Below are positions 1 through 12,660 of a stretch of DNA of 64,000 nucleotides, piece by piece. The stretch is taken from the NCBI RefSeq assembly GCF_003337735.1, contig NZ_QPJY01000001.1, forward strand, positions 144,150 through 208,149, read 5' to 3'. Position numbers and translations under genes: made by a program. This DNA is from Thioalbus denitrificans. Lineage in GTDB: Bacteria; Pseudomonadota; Gammaproteobacteria; DSM-26407. Positions within the stretch are counted from its first letter, which is position 1. Each line of letters opens with the position of its first letter. Under the pieces are notes generated by a model, which searched no databases, was not told the origin of the DNA, and worked only from the letters and a program-made list of their open reading frames with translations.

Positions 1-39
1 CCGGTTTCCCGTCCGCACACTGCACAGGGAAGCGCTGCC

Positions 40-720
40 ATGGATTGCCTGCCCACCTTTCCCGTCCGCCGCGCCTGCGGCGGGCTCCCCTGCGGGGCGT
101 GTCCCCTCGGTCCCCTCCATGCCGGCGGCCTGGAGGTGGAGAGCCGCTACGTGCCCGAGGGCTTGCGCCTCTACCGGGCCGGGGAGCCGGGCGAGCACTT
201 CTACCACCTGGTCCGGGGCCAGCTGAAGCTGGTCTGCTACCTCCCCGACGGGCAGCAGCGCATCGTGCGCCTGCTCGGGCCCGGGGACCTGTTCGGGCTG
301 GAGGTCCTGCTGGACACCGGCTATCGGCACCACGCCTGGGTGGTCCGCGGCGCCCTGCTCTGCCGGCTGCCGGCGGCGGCGGTGCGCCGCGCCGCCGATG
401 CCGATCCGGCGCTGAAGTGGAACCTGCTGGGCCACTGGCAGCGGGCGCTGGAGGCGGCGGACACCTGGCTGACCCGCTTCGCCACCGGCACCGCCCGCCA
501 GCGGGTGGCGCGGATGCTGCTGTGGTTCGCCGAGCGCGGCCACGGCCGGCTGGAGATCGACTTCACCCGCGAGGAGATGGGGGCGATCCTGGGGCTGACC
601 GCGGAGACGGTGAGCCGGGTGATGGCCGAGTTCCAGCGCGGCGGCGGCCTGCGCCGCCGGGGCCGCAGCGGGCTGAGCTGCGACTGCCGCCAGCTGGCCC
701 GGATGGCCGGCGAGATGTAA
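40..720 (+). CDS. FNR-type Crp/Fnr family transcriptional regulator
   Basis: A 226-residue cytoplasmic DNA-binding regulator. Residues about 35-125 form the cyclic-nucleotide-like beta-barrel (RAGEPGEHFYHLVRGQLK, GPGDLFG) and about 145-220 a winged helix. The recognition helix reads LTAETVSRVM, matching the E-x-x-S-R of E. coli FNR, so a TTGAT-N4-ATCAA type site is expected (inference). Cysteines at 13, 18 and 21, and Cys108 in LLCRLP, sit where FNR carries its [4Fe-4S] ligands; LLCRLP aligns with the FNR segment holding its fourth ligand. The N-terminal spacing is C-x4-C-x2-C rather than the FNR pattern, so cluster binding is plausible but unproven. It converges on mnmE. The ATG follows a weak GGGAAG. 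Confidence 0.85.
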   Translation: MDCLPTFPVRRACGGLPCGACPLGPLHAGGLEVESRYVPEGLRLYRAGEPGEHFYHLVRGQLKLVCYLPDGQQRIVRLLGPGDLFGLEVLLDTGYRHHAWVVRGALLCRLPAAAVRRAADADPALKWNLLGHWQRALEAADTWLTRFATGTARQRVARMLLWFAERGHGRLEIDFTREEMGAILGLTAETVSRVMAEFQRGGGLRRRGRSGLSCDCRQLARMAGEM

Positions 721-787
721 GCGCTTACTTACACTTTAACGCCCGGGTTTAGGGCAACGGCGACCTGCGCCGTCGTCCCGGCAGGGC

Positions 788-2143
788 CTACTTGCCGATG
801 CAGAAGCTGGCGAAGATCCGGCCCAGCAGATCCTCGGAGCCGAAGGCGCCGGTAATCTCCGCCAGGGTATCCTGGGCCAGGCGCAGTTCCTCGGCCAGCA
901 GCTCGCCGGCGCGCGCCTCGGCCAGCTGGACCCGGCCCCGGGCGAGCGCCGCGCGCGCCGCCGCCAGCGCCTCCAGGTGCCGGCGCCGGGCCATGAACCC
1001 GCCCTCCCCGGCGCTGGCGCTGAAGCCCATCGCCTGCTCCAGGTGCCGGCGCAGCGCCTCGATGCCCTCGCCGCTGCTGGCGCTCAGGCGCACCACCGGC
1101 GCGCCCCGCTCCTCCCCCGCCCCGGCCGCGCCGCCGCTGAGATCGATCTTGTTGCGCACCACGGTCAGCGCGGGGCCCCGGGGCAGGCGGGCGAGGATCG
1201 CCTCGTCGGCCGCCGTCACCCCGGTGCGGTCGTCCACCACCAGCAGCACCCGGTCCGCCTGGCCGATGGCCTCCCAGGCCCGGCGGATGCCCTCCCGCTC
1301 CACCCGGTCCTCGCTCTCGCGCAGGCCGGCGGTGTCGATGACGTGCAGGGGCATACCGTCGAGCAGGATGTGCTCGCGCAGAATGTCCCGGGTGGTGCCC
1401 GGAATCTCGGTCACGATGGCCGATTCGCGCCCCGCCAGGGCGTTGAGCAGGCTCGACTTGCCGGCGTTGGGCTGGCCGGCGATCACCACCGTCATCCCCT
1501 CGCGCAGCAGGCTGCCCTGGCGGGCGGCGTCCAGCACCCCGTCCAGCCGGGCGGCGAGGCCGTCCAGCTCCCCCAGCACGTGGCCGTCGGCGAGGAAGTC
1601 GATCTCCTCCTCGGGAAAGTCGATGGCCGCCTCCACGTACATGCGCAGCTGCACCAGGGACTCCACCAGGGCGTGCACGCGCTGGGAGAACTCCCCCTGC
1701 AGGGAGCGCAGGGCGGAGCGGGCGGCCTGCTCCGAGGCGCTGTCGATGAGGTCGGCGATGGCCTCGGCCTGGGCCAGGTCGATCTTGTCGTTGAGGAAGG
1801 CCCGTTCGCTGAATTCGCCGGGGCGGGCCGGGCGCACCCCTTCGGCCAGCACCCGCCGCAGCAGCAGGTCCATCACCACGGGCCCGCCGTGGCCCTGGAG
1901 CTCGAGGACATCCTCGCCGGTGAAGGAGTGGGGAGCGGGGAAGTAGAGGGCCAGGCCCATGTCCAGGACGCCGCCGTCGCGGTCGCGGAACGGCAGGTAC
2001 TCGGCCAGGCGGGGCGGCGGGAGCCGCCCCAGGACCGCGCGGGCCACGGCGCCGGCCCGGGGGCCGGAGACGCGGATGATGCCCACCCCGCCCCGGCCGG
2101 GGGGGGTGGCCTGCGCCGCGATGGTGTCGGCCGGTTCACTCAT
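788..2143 (-). CDS. mnmE: tRNA uridine-5-carboxymethylaminomethyl modification GTPase MnmE
   Basis: MnmE works with MnmG to add the cm5/cmnm5 group to the wobble uridine of certain tRNAs. The 451-residue product has the N-terminal tetrahydrofolate-binding domain ([22 protein letters not shown]), a central helical domain and an inserted G domain with GQPNAGKSS (G1), DTAGLRES (G3) and NKIDLS (G4). It ends in the family signature CIGK, whose cysteine is conserved. Length is close to E. coli MnmE (454). An upstream in-frame ATG would add 14 residues, but the chosen Met directly precedes the conserved SEPADTIAA start. It lies just downstream of yidC, the usual gammaproteobacterial order. Confidence 0.97.
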   Translation of the reverse strand: MSEPADTIAAQATPPGRGGVGIIRVSGPRAGAVARAVLGRLPPPRLAEYLPFRDRDGGVLDMGLALYFPAPHSFTGEDVLELQGHGGPVVMDLLLRRVLAEGVRPARPGEFSERAFLNDKIDLAQAEAIADLIDSASEQAARSALRSLQGEFSQRVHALVESLVQLRMYVEAAIDFPEEEIDFLADGHVLGELDGLAARLDGVLDAARQGSLLREGMTVVIAGQPNAGKSSLLNALAGRESAIVTEIPGTTRDILREHILLDGMPLHVIDTAGLRESEDRVEREGIRRAWEAIGQADRVLLVVDDRTGVTAADEAILARLPRGPALTVVRNKIDLSGGAAGAGEERGAPVVRLSASSGEGIEALRRHLEQAMGFSASAGEGGFMARRRHLEALAAARAALARGRVQLAEARAGELLAEELRLAQDTLAEITGAFGSEDLLGRIFASFCIGK

Positions 2144-2189
2144 GGGCGCGCCGCCCGCGTGGTCAATCCGCCCCAGGCCCGCCACGCTC

Positions 2190-3845
2190 CTAGGCGTGGT
2201 GGGCGCCCGCCGCCTTCTCGATGCCGCGGGTGATGTACCACTGCTGGGCGATGGAGAGCGTGTTGTTCACCACCCAGTAGACCACCAGGCCGGCCGGGAA
2301 GAAGGCGAAGAAGACGGTGAACACGAACGGCAGCGCCATCATCACCTTGGCCTGGATCGGGTCCGGCGGCGTCGGGTTGAGCCTCTGCTGGATGAACATG
2401 GAGATGCCCATCAGCACCGGCAGCACGTAGTAGGGATCCTTGATGGAGAGATCGTGGATCCAGAGGATGAAGGGCGCCTGGCGCAACTCCACGCTCTCGA
2501 GCAGCACCCAGTAGAGGGAGATGAAGACCGGGATCTGCACCAGGATCGGCAGGCAGCCGCCCAGCGGATTGATCTTCTCCTTCTTGTACAGCTCCATCAT
2601 GGCCTGGTTGAGGCGCTGCTTGTCGTCCCCGTAGCGCTCCTTGAGCGACTGCAGGCGGGGCGCCATGCGGCGCATGTTGGCCATGGAGCGATAGCTGGTG
2701 GCGGAGAGGTGGTAGAAGGCCAGCTTGATGATCACGGTCACCAGGACGATGGACCAGCCCCAGTTGCCCACCAGCTTGTGCAGCCACTTCAGCAGCCAGA
2801 ACAGCGGCTGGGCGATGAACCACAGCCAGCCGTAGTCCACGGTCAGGTCCAGGCCGTCGGCGATCTGGGCCAGCCGGTCCTGGTTCTTCGGCCCCATGTA
2901 GAGCTCGAGAGAGAGATCCGCATCGCTCCCCGGCGCCACCTCACGGGTGGGTCCGGCCAGGCCGACCAGGTAGCGCTCGCCCGGCAGCGCCTTGGTGTAG
3001 AAGTGGTTGGTGGTGTCCTGGGGCGGAATCCAGGCGCTGATGAAGTAGTGCTGGATCATGGCCGCCCAGCCGCCGGGGACATCGCGGGAGAGCGCCTGCT
3101 TGGCCATGTCCTCGAACTTGATCTTCTCGTAGCGCTTGTCCGGGCTCGAGACGGCGGCACCGGTGTAGGTGTAGCCGGCGAACCTGGAACCGCCGAGATC
3201 GATGCCGGCGCTGCGCTGCAGCTGGCCGTAGATGCGCGCCGCCACCGGGTCGGCGTCGCCGTTCTCGATCCGGTAGTCCACCTTCACCAGGTAGTTGCCG
3301 CGGCTGAAGGTGTAGCTCTTGGTGACCTTGACGCCGTCGTTGTCGACCCAGGTCAGGGGCACCACCAGGGTGTCCTGCCCCGGCTCCAGGCGGAACTCGT
3401 CCGCCGCCGCGGTGAAGCGGGCATGGTGGTCGGGCAGGCCGTTGCCGAGCAGCCCGCTCTGGGCCAGGTAGACCCCGCGCTCGGAGGTTTCCAGCAGGGT
3501 GAAGGGCGTATCCTTGCGCTCCAGGCTCACCGGGAACTGCAGCAGGTGGGACTCGCGCACGTTGCCCCCGGCGAGGTCGATGACCACGTCGAGCACGTCG
3601 GTGCGCACCTCCACCTGGCCGGCGCCGGATGCGGCGGGCGCGGGTGCGCCGGGGGTCGGGACGGACGGGGCCGCGGCCGCGGTGTCGGGCACATCGGCGG
3701 GGACTTCGGCCGAGGGCGCGCCCGCCGACGGGGTCGCCACCGCCTGCGGCTCGGGCGGCGGGGCGTTCTCGCGCTGCCAGGCCTCCCAGAGCAGGAAGGA
3801 AATCAGGAACAGGGCCAGGTAGAGAAACAGTCTCTGGAAGTCCAT
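2190..3845 (-). CDS. yidC: Membrane protein insertase YidC
   Basis: YidC inserts and folds inner-membrane proteins alone or with SecYEG. The 551-residue protein has the Gram-negative layout: an N-terminal membrane anchor (residues about 5-20), a Pro/Ala-rich linker, a large periplasmic P1 domain (about 60-340), then the conserved 60-kDa inner-membrane core with five hydrophobic segments. The core includes [17 protein letters not shown], the cytoplasmic [19 protein letters not shown] loop, [16 protein letters not shown] and [13 protein letters not shown]. It sits in the rpmH-rnpA-yidD-yidC-mnmE series, separated from yidD by 9 bp and followed by mnmE, so the genes are probably co-transcribed. 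Confidence 0.97.
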   Translation of the reverse strand: MDFQRLFLYLALFLISFLLWEAWQRENAPPPEPQAVATPSAGAPSAEVPADVPDTAAAAPSVPTPGAPAPAASGAGQVEVRTDVLDVVIDLAGGNVRESHLLQFPVSLERKDTPFTLLETSERGVYLAQSGLLGNGLPDHHARFTAAADEFRLEPGQDTLVVPLTWVDNDGVKVTKSYTFSRGNYLVKVDYRIENGDADPVAARIYGQLQRSAGIDLGGSRFAGYTYTGAAVSSPDKRYEKIKFEDMAKQALSRDVPGGWAAMIQHYFISAWIPPQDTTNHFYTKALPGERYLVGLAGPTREVAPGSDADLSLELYMGPKNQDRLAQIADGLDLTVDYGWLWFIAQPLFWLLKWLHKLVGNWGWSIVLVTVIIKLAFYHLSATSYRSMANMRRMAPRLQSLKERYGDDKQRLNQAMMELYKKEKINPLGGCLPILVQIPVFISLYWVLLESVELRQAPFILWIHDLSIKDPYYVLPVLMGISMFIQQRLNPTPPDPIQAKVMMALPFVFTVFFAFFPAGLVVYWVVNNTLSIAQQWYITRGIEKAAGAHHA

Positions 3846-3854
3846 AGTCGGCCG

Positions 3855-4082
3855 TCAGTGTTTGTGGGGTTCATCCGGCACGGGGTCGAAACCGCCCTCG
3901 TGCCAGGGATGGCAACGCAGAATCCGCCTCAGGGCCATCCAGCCGCCGCGCAGCACTCCGAACCGTTGCACCGCGGTTTCGGCATAGCAGGAGCAGGAGG
4001 GATGGAAACGGCAATTATTGCCCAGCAGGGGACTGATGAGGTAGCGGTAGGCGCGGATGGGCAGAATCAGGAGCCAGCGCAT
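3855..4082 (-). CDS. yidD: Membrane protein insertion efficiency factor YidD
   Basis: A 75-residue membrane-associated protein of the YidD (UPF0161) family, which aids insertion of YidC substrates. It shows the family pattern: N-terminal hydrophobic/basic [18 protein letters not shown], then [19 protein letters not shown] with the conserved cysteines, [19 protein letters not shown], and the closing DPVP. The start overlaps the 3' end of rnpA by 16 bp, a common arrangement that suggests translational coupling. Confidence 0.95.
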   Translation of the reverse strand: MRWLLILPIRAYRYLISPLLGNNCRFHPSCSCYAETAVQRFGVLRGGWMALRRILRCHPWHEGGFDPVPDEPHKH

Positions 4083-4432
4083 CGTTTCACCACTTCGCTC
4101 CAGTGCCTGTGCAGCGCCGCCCGGATGGCCCGGTTGTCCAGCTCGTCGAGCCTGCCGCGGACCATCACTATCATGTCCATTGCCGGCAGCTCTTCCTGGT
4201 GCAGGCGGAAGCTCTCGCGCACCAGCCGCTTGATGCGGTTGCGGGCCACGGCGCTCTTCACGTGCCGCTTCGCCACCGTCAGGCCCAGTCGGGGATGACC
4301 CAGCCCGTTGGGGCAGATCACCAGGAGGAGAGCGTTCCGCGCCAGGCGCCGGCCCTGGGCAAAGACCCGGGAGAACTCCCTGGGATGCGTCAGCCTCAGC
4401 GAGCGCGGGAACCGGCCTCCCCTCCCGGACAA
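4067..4432 (-). CDS. rnpA: Ribonuclease P protein component
   Basis: The basic protein subunit of RNase P, which helps the RNA subunit remove 5' leaders from pre-tRNA. It is 121 residues long and carries the signature [13 protein letters not shown] (about 84-96) after [14 protein letters not shown]. Its N-terminal [20 protein letters not shown] matches the substrate-binding half of the family. It lies 13 bp downstream of rpmH, the almost universal rpmH-rnpA pairing, and overlaps yidD. Confidence 0.96.
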   Translation of the reverse strand: MSGRGGRFPRSLRLTHPREFSRVFAQGRRLARNALLLVICPNGLGHPRLGLTVAKRHVKSAVARNRIKRLVRESFRLHQEELPAMDMIVMVRGRLDELDNRAIRAALHRHWSEVVKRCAGS

Positions 4433-4445
4433 GGAGCCTCTCGCC

Positions 4446-4580
4446 TCAGGCGCTCAGGCGCTTGCGGCCCTTGGCACGCCGGCGGGCGATGATCTGGCGG
4501 CCGTTCTTGGTGGCCATGCGGGCACGGAAACCGTGGTTGCGCTTGCGCTTCAGGACACTGGGTTGGAAAGTTCTTTTCAT
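4446..4580 (-). CDS. rpmH: 50S ribosomal protein L34
   Basis: A 44-residue, strongly basic protein read on the minus strand. It begins [20 protein letters not shown] and ends [12 protein letters not shown], which is textbook L34. The ATG is at 4578-4580 and the TGA at 4446-4448. It heads the rnpA-yidD-yidC-mnmE series and is divergent from dnaA across the 266-bp spacer. Confidence 0.98.
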   Translation of the reverse strand: MKRTFQPSVLKRKRNHGFRARMATKNGRQIIARRRAKGRKRLSA

Positions 4581-4846
4581 GACTGCCGCCCTGCGGGTAC
4601 GTGGATATTGGACTTCGTTTATCTATATCAAGCCGGGGTGTCGGAACACCTGACGCTCACCGCGCACGGCACAGCCGCCGCTCCACGGAATAGAAGCGCC
4701 GAAGGATACTTCGCGTCCACGCGGCCTGTCAAATCGGGAACCGGTCCGGGGGCCGTCGGCGGCCTGTTCACAGGATGTGGATAACTCCATTCCCGGCGGC
4801 TACACTGGCGGGTCAGTCGACTTCAAAAGGGGGGGTGATTCTTCCA
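4581..4846. promoter_or_regulatory. rpmH-dnaA divergent intergenic region with one DnaA box
   Basis: This 266-bp spacer separates divergent rpmH and dnaA. It holds one perfect consensus DnaA box, TGTGGATAA at 4776-4784 (minus orientation TTATCCACA), about 65 bp before the dnaA start, well placed for autoregulation. The dnaA Shine-Dalgarno AAAAGGGGGG lies at about 4826-4835. Promoters for both genes must lie here, but I cannot assign -35/-10 pairs with confidence. Confidence 0.6.
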
Positions 4847-6229
4847 GTGGCCATCGCACTTTGGAACCAGTGTCTGCAGCGCCTGCAGGAAGAGTTGCCC
4901 AGCCAGCAGTTCAACACCTGGATCCGTCCCCTGCAGGTGGAGGAAAACGGCGCCACCCTCTACCTCCTCGCCCCCAACCGTTTCGTCCTCGACTGGGTGA
5001 GCGATCACTACCTGGAACGCATCAGCCACCTGCTGGCCGAGATCCATGGCGGGGAGCCGCCTCCCCTGCTGCTGGAGGTGGGTAGCCGCAGACAGCCCCA
5101 GGCCCGTCCTGCCGGTCCGCCGGGGAACAGTCGCGCCCCGGCCACGGCCACGGAAATACAGCCCTCAGCGCCCGCCACAGGCGGTGAGGAGCGCATGCCC
5201 GCCCGCTGGCGCAACACCCTGAACCCCGCCTTCACCTTCGACAACTTCGTGGAGGGCAAGTCCAACCAGCTGGCCCGCGCCGCGGCCACCCAGGTGGCGG
5301 AGAACCCCGGCCTGGCCTACAACCCGCTGTTCATCTACGGCGGCGTCGGTCTCGGCAAGACCCACCTGATGCACGCCACCGGGAACCTGATTCTCAAGTC
5401 CAAGCCCCGCGGCCGGGTCGTCTACCTCCACTCCGAGGGGTTCGTGGCCGACATGGTCAAGGCGCTGCAGCGCAACGCCATCAACGAGTTCAAGCGCTTC
5501 TACCGCTCGGTGGACGCGCTGCTCATCGACGACATCCAGTTCTTCGCCCGCAAGGAGCGTTCCCAGGAGGAGTTTTTCCACACCTTCAACGCCCTGCTCG
5601 AGGGCCAGCACCAGGTCATTCTCACCTGTGACCGCTATCCCAAGGAGATCGACGGCCTGGAAGAGCGGCTCAAGTCGCGCTTCGGGTGGGGACTGACGGT
5701 GGCCATCGAACCCCCGGAGCTGGAGACCCGGGTGGCAATCCTGATGAGCAAGGCCGAGCAGGCCAAGGTGAAGCTCCCCGACGAGGTGGCGTTCTTCGTC
5801 GCCAAGCGCATCCGCTCCAACGTGCGTGAGCTCGAGGGCACCCTGCGGCGGGTCATCGCCAGCTCCCACTTCACCGGGAGACCCATCACCCTGGAGTTCG
5901 CCAAGGAGGCGCTGAAGGATCTCATCGCCCTCCATGATCGCCTCATCACGGTGGACAACATCCAGCGCACGGTGGCGGAGTACTACAAGATCCGGGTGGC
6001 CGACCTGCTCTCCAAGCGCCGCAGCCGATCGGTGGCCCGCCCGCGCCAACTGGCCATGGCCCTGGCGAAGGAGCTGACCAACCACAGCCTGCCCGAGATC
6101 GGCGACGCCTTCGGGGGGCGCGACCATACCACGGTGATCCACGCCTGCCGCAAGATCAAGGAGCTGAGGGAGACGGACCACTCGGTGCAGGAAGACTATG
6201 CAAACCTGTTGAGAACCCTCAGCACATGA
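4847..6229 (+). CDS. dnaA: Chromosomal replication initiator protein DnaA
   Basis: DnaA binds DnaA boxes and melts the origin. I place the start at GTG 4847, giving 460 residues: [19 protein letters not shown] aligns with the E. coli start, and a purine-rich AAAAGGGGGG lies about 11 bp upstream. The in-frame ATG at 4775 would add 24 unrelated residues and sits over a DnaA box. Domain I runs from about 1-80, followed by a Pro/Ala-rich linker. The AAA+ domain has GGVGLGKTH (Walker A) and LLIDDIQFF (Walker B). Domain IV ends with the DnaA-box-binding signature [15 protein letters not shown]. Confidence 0.98.
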   Translation: MAIALWNQCLQRLQEELPSQQFNTWIRPLQVEENGATLYLLAPNRFVLDWVSDHYLERISHLLAEIHGGEPPPLLLEVGSRRQPQARPAGPPGNSRAPATATEIQPSAPATGGEERMPARWRNTLNPAFTFDNFVEGKSNQLARAAATQVAENPGLAYNPLFIYGGVGLGKTHLMHATGNLILKSKPRGRVVYLHSEGFVADMVKALQRNAINEFKRFYRSVDALLIDDIQFFARKERSQEEFFHTFNALLEGQHQVILTCDRYPKEIDGLEERLKSRFGWGLTVAIEPPELETRVAILMSKAEQAKVKLPDEVAFFVAKRIRSNVRELEGTLRRVIASSHFTGRPITLEFAKEALKDLIALHDRLITVDNIQRTVAEYYKIRVADLLSKRRSRSVARPRQLAMALAKELTNHSLPEIGDAFGGRDHTTVIHACRKIKELRETDHSVQEDYANLLRTLST

Positions 6230-6472
6230 TGTTCCCATCCTGTGGATAAGACGGAACCCGCCGCAAGGCTCCGATTTATCCACAGGATGTGAGCAGCAAA
6301 CGCAGGTTCCACACCCGGGTCAGTGCAGCTGAAAAAAACTTGCAACCATATGATAATTAATACATAAAACAATTTATCCACAGATGGACGGCTGACTAGT
6401 AACAACAACAGGTTTATAAGTATCTTTAATCAACAATTAATCAGTGAGATCACACAACACAGGACAGGCCGC
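6230..6472. other. Probable chromosomal replication origin (dnaA-dnaN spacer)
   Basis: The 243-bp spacer is far more AT-rich than the rest of the window. It holds three perfect DnaA boxes: TGTGGATAA at 6241-6249, TTATCCACA at 6276-6284 and TTATCCACA at 6374-6382. AT-rich stretches flank the third box (about 6341-6378 and 6411-6444). With the box in the rpmH-dnaA spacer, this gives two clusters around dnaA, as in pseudomonads. It is called oriC from gene context and box density; no GC-skew calculation was possible. Confidence 0.8.
6374..6401 (+). promoter_or_regulatory. Candidate origin-unwinding element: DnaA box, 13-bp spacer, CTAGTA
   Basis: A perfect DnaA box (6374-6382) is followed by a 13-bp spacer (6383-6395) and then CTAGTA (6396-6401), two trinucleotides with a central T as in DnaA-trio elements. 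An AT-rich tract follows (GGTTTATAAGTATCTTTAAT). From memory, E. coli R1 read toward its unwinding element has the same order and a 13-bp spacer before CTAAT. Only two good trios are present, so this is suggestive. Confidence 0.4.
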
Positions 6473-7576
6473 ATGAAATTCGCGATCCAACGGGAAGCCC
6501 TACTCAAGCCTCTGCAACTGGTCGCTGGTGTTGTGGAGAAGAGGCAGACCTTGCCTATACTCTCCAACGTATTGATTACATTGGAAAATGGACAGCTTTC
6601 CCTCACCGGGACGGATCTCGAGGTGGAGCTGGTTGCACGCACGACCGTTGATAGTGCCGATGAAAACGGGGAAATCACCCTGCCGGCACGCAAGCTCGTG
6701 GACATCATGCGCAACCTGCCCGAGGACTCCATGGTCGAGGTTCGTGTCCAGGACCAGCGGGCCGTGATCAAGACGGGAAGAAGCCGGTTCACCCTGGCGA
6801 CGTTGCCGGCCAGCGAGTTCCCGAACGTGGAGGAGGTCCAGGCCACGAGCCGGTTCCAGGCTCCCCAGCGTGATCTCAAGTTCCTGATCGAACACACCCA
6901 GTTCGCCATGGCGCAGCAGGATGTGCGCTACTACCTGAACGGAATGCTGTTCGAGACGCAGCCTGACCTCCTGCGCACCGTGGCGACCGACGGCCACCGG
7001 TTGGCCGTCTGCGACAAGGAGATGGAGCTTTCCAATGTCGCCGCCACCCAGGTCATCGTGCCGCGCAAGGGGGTACTGGAACTTCACCGGCTTCTGGAAA
7101 CCAGTGACGAGCCGGTGGAGGTGATTCTCGGCAGCAACCATATCCGGGTCATCGGTCCCCTCTTCAGCTTCACCTCGAAACTCGTGGACGGCCGCTTCCC
7201 CGACTATGGCGCCGTGTTGCCGAAGAATGGAGACAAGATCCTGGTCGCCGGCCGGGAAGATATGCGCCAGGCGCTTCAGCGCGCGGCCATCCTCTCCAAC
7301 GAGAAGTACCGCGGTATCCGGCTCCAGCTCTCCGCCGGGACCCTCAAGGTCATGGCCAACAACCCTGAGCAGGAAGAGGCCGAGGAGGAGATCGAGGTCA
7401 ACTACGGCGGGGATGAGCTCGAGATCGGCTTCAACGTGGGCTACCTGCTGGATGTGCTCAATGCCCTGGGAACGGACGCGATCAAGATCACCCTGAAGGA
7501 TGCGGACAGCAGCGCCGATCTCCGGGCCGACGGTGACGACAGCTGCCGTTACGTCGTCATGCCCATGCGCCTCTGA
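6473..7576 (+). CDS. dnaN: DNA polymerase III subunit beta (sliding clamp)
   Basis: The ring-shaped processivity clamp of DNA polymerase III. The 367 residues match the usual length (E. coli 366) and open with the typical MKFAIQREALLKPLQLVAGVVEKRQTLPILSN pattern, here split over residues 1-32. Three repeated clamp domains follow, and the protein ends with the conserved VVMPMRL. It follows the origin spacer and precedes recF by 501 bp. Confidence 0.98.
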   Translation: MKFAIQREALLKPLQLVAGVVEKRQTLPILSNVLITLENGQLSLTGTDLEVELVARTTVDSADENGEITLPARKLVDIMRNLPEDSMVEVRVQDQRAVIKTGRSRFTLATLPASEFPNVEEVQATSRFQAPQRDLKFLIEHTQFAMAQQDVRYYLNGMLFETQPDLLRTVATDGHRLAVCDKEMELSNVAATQVIVPRKGVLELHRLLETSDEPVEVILGSNHIRVIGPLFSFTSKLVDGRFPDYGAVLPKNGDKILVAGREDMRQALQRAAILSNEKYRGIRLQLSAGTLKVMANNPEQEEAEEEIEVNYGGDELEIGFNVGYLLDVLNALGTDAIKITLKDADSSADLRADGDDSCRYVVMPMRL

Positions 7577-8077
7577 TGGTGACCGCCTGTCGTGGCGGTG
7601 GGTGCCCCGGACCCGTGATGGCCGGGTGTCAATCGCCCGGCTCTTCATCCGGGTTCGCCTCTGGTCCGGTCTTTCAAGCAACCAGCGGCAAGATGCCGCC
7701 TGCCGTTGGGGCCGACGGCTATATATATGAGACAGTCTCCTGATGGGGGATAGGCGAAGCGGGATGAACGCGCCCCTTACTATTTAGTGAAGGGGGATGC
7801 ATCCCGCACGAGAGAACTACCAGCAACGGAAGCCGCGTGCAGAGGCATGCTGAATGCCCCCGTCAATCGTCCCGACGCGACCACCAGGTCGGTATATTCG
7901 CAGTCAGTGCTTCCGCGGTGACTCAGACCGCTCCTTCTCACCGGGCGCCGGGATTCAGGCTACGCGGCCTTCCGTTACGCGTTCGCGGCAGCGAGGGACG
8001 CAATCACCGACACGCCACCATCCCCCATTCCAGCGGCTCAACACCACCATGGAGCCTCGGCAGGAACACGACGTGGA
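7577..8077. other. dnaN-recF intergenic region with a large imperfect hairpin
   Basis: This 501-bp gap contains no gene I can support. Its main structure is an inverted repeat at 7759-7807: GCGGGATG (7759-7766) pairs with CATCCCGC (7800-7807), and inside it CCCCTT (7773-7778) pairs with AAGGGG (7790-7795). There is no T-run after it, so a simple intrinsic terminator is unlikely. A short alternating CTATATATATGA lies at about 7720-7731, upstream of the hairpin. The rest shows nothing recognisable, though a promoter for recF-gyrB probably lies here. Confidence 0.4.
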
Positions 8078-11630
<3,553 letters not shown>

Positions 11631-11647
11631 TGCTTTGTTGGATGTGA

Positions 11648-11921
11648 CCGCAGATTAACGGATTCGGGGACAGTATACTTATTTCCCGGCGAAACCCGGG
11701 CCTGCTAGGGGAGAGGGAGAATCTGCCGCCGGGAAATAAGTATACTGTCCCCGAATTGGCGTGCCCTGGTAAAGAGAAACCGCGCAGCGGCTCTGGGTTG
11801 GTCGTGAGCGTTGGAGCCGTGGAGCGAGTCTTTGCGCTATAAGGCGTTGGCTGTAAGTTAGTACTCACTATCTGCTGGTGAGCGGTTGTTCAAATCAACG
11901 ACAATCAACGCGAATCTGCGG
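11648..11921. repeat. Intergenic element bounded by CCGCAGATT and AATCTGCGG
   Basis: CCGCAGATT at 11648-11656 and its inverse AATCTGCGG at 11913-11921 bound the gyrB-plsC spacer. The same bounded arrangement occurs at 13244-13454 and 56672-56873. The right arm runs into the last codons of plsC, encoding its terminal Ala-Asp-Ser. The element contains the long inverted repeat listed separately, and no gene. Confidence 0.5.
11662..11756. repeat. 95-bp element with perfect 30-bp inverted arms
   Basis: The 30-bp arm at 11662-11691 (starts ATTCGGGGACAGTATACTTA) is repeated exactly in inverse orientation at 11727-11756, with a 35-bp loop. The GGGGACAGTATACTTATTT core resembles palindromes I associate with REP-associated tyrosine transposases (from memory). 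It could be such a mobilised element or a bidirectional terminator for gyrB and plsC, which converge here. Confidence 0.7.
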
Positions 11922-12660
11922 TTCCGGCCTTTGTTTCCGCGGCATCCGCGGGAAGCGTGGATATCCGGGCCATGGTGGAGCGGATCCAGGACTCGGCGTC
12001 GCGATTGATGTCGGCCGTGCCGCGGCCCGCGGTCTCGATGACGGGGCCGATGACCAGGCGGATGGTCCCGGGCTTCTTGAGGAACCCCCGCCGCGGCCAG
12101 TATTCGCCGGCGTTGTGGGCCACCGGGATGACCGGGTAGCCGCTCTTGGCGGCGAGCATGGCGCCGCCGATGTTGAAGGGCTTGCGCACGCCCGGCGCCA
12201 CCCGCGTCCCTTCCGGGAAGATGACCACCCAGCGCCCGGCGTCCAGCCGGGCCCGGCCCTGGGTGAGGACCTGCTGCATGGCCTTGCGCCCGGCCTTGCG
12301 GTCGATGGCGATGGGCCGGGTGAGGGCCAGCCCCCAGCCGAACACGGGAACCCAGAGCAGCTCGCGCTTCAGCACCCAGGCCGGGTCATGGAACACCAGC
12401 TGCAGGTAGAGGGTCTCCCAGGCGGACTGGTGGTTGCACATGACGATGCAGTTCGACGGGGGGATGTTCTCCTCCCCTTCCACCTCGCAGCGCAGGCCGC
12501 AGGTCAGCTCCAGCCACGCGGTCATGGCGTGGGCCCAGCGTGCGATCAGCCAGACCCGGGGCCGTTCGGGCAGCACCAGGGCCACCGGGATCAGGGGCAG
12601 GTAGACCAGGGTGGCCAGCCACATTCCCAGCGCATAGAGGGTGGAACGCAGGATCAGCAT
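11905..12660 (-). CDS. plsC: 1-acyl-sn-glycerol-3-phosphate acyltransferase
   Basis: It acylates lysophosphatidate at sn-2 in phospholipid synthesis at the inner membrane. The 251-residue protein has an N-terminal hydrophobic segment (about 1-30), motif I NHQSAWE (an H-x4-E form of H-x4-D), a second motif in LTRPIAIDR, motif III FPEGTR and motif IV VIPVAHNAG. The start overlaps gmhB by 7 bp, so the two are likely translated together. The last residues come from an intergenic repeat arm, suggesting that the C-terminal tail is not conserved. Confidence 0.9.
   Translation of the reverse strand: MLILRSTLYALGMWLATLVYLPLIPVALVLPERPRVWLIARWAHAMTAWLELTCGLRCEVEGEENIPPSNCIVMCNHQSAWETLYLQLVFHDPAWVLKRELLWVPVFGWGLALTRPIAIDRKAGRKAMQQVLTQGRARLDAGRWVVIFPEGTRVAPGVRKPFNIGGAMLAAKSGYPVIPVAHNAGEYWPRRGFLKKPGTIRLVIGPVIETAGRGTADINRDAESWIRSTMARISTLPADAAETKAGTADSR

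Noticed and set aside
1959-4298. A 779-codon open frame on the plus strand across yidC and rnpA
   Set aside because: It is antisense to well-recognised genes. Its Gly/Val/Ala/His/Gln-rich composition is what GC-rich antisense frames give. The same holds for 9228-11567, 14138-16057, 17218-19050, 25477-28299 and 45444-47885.
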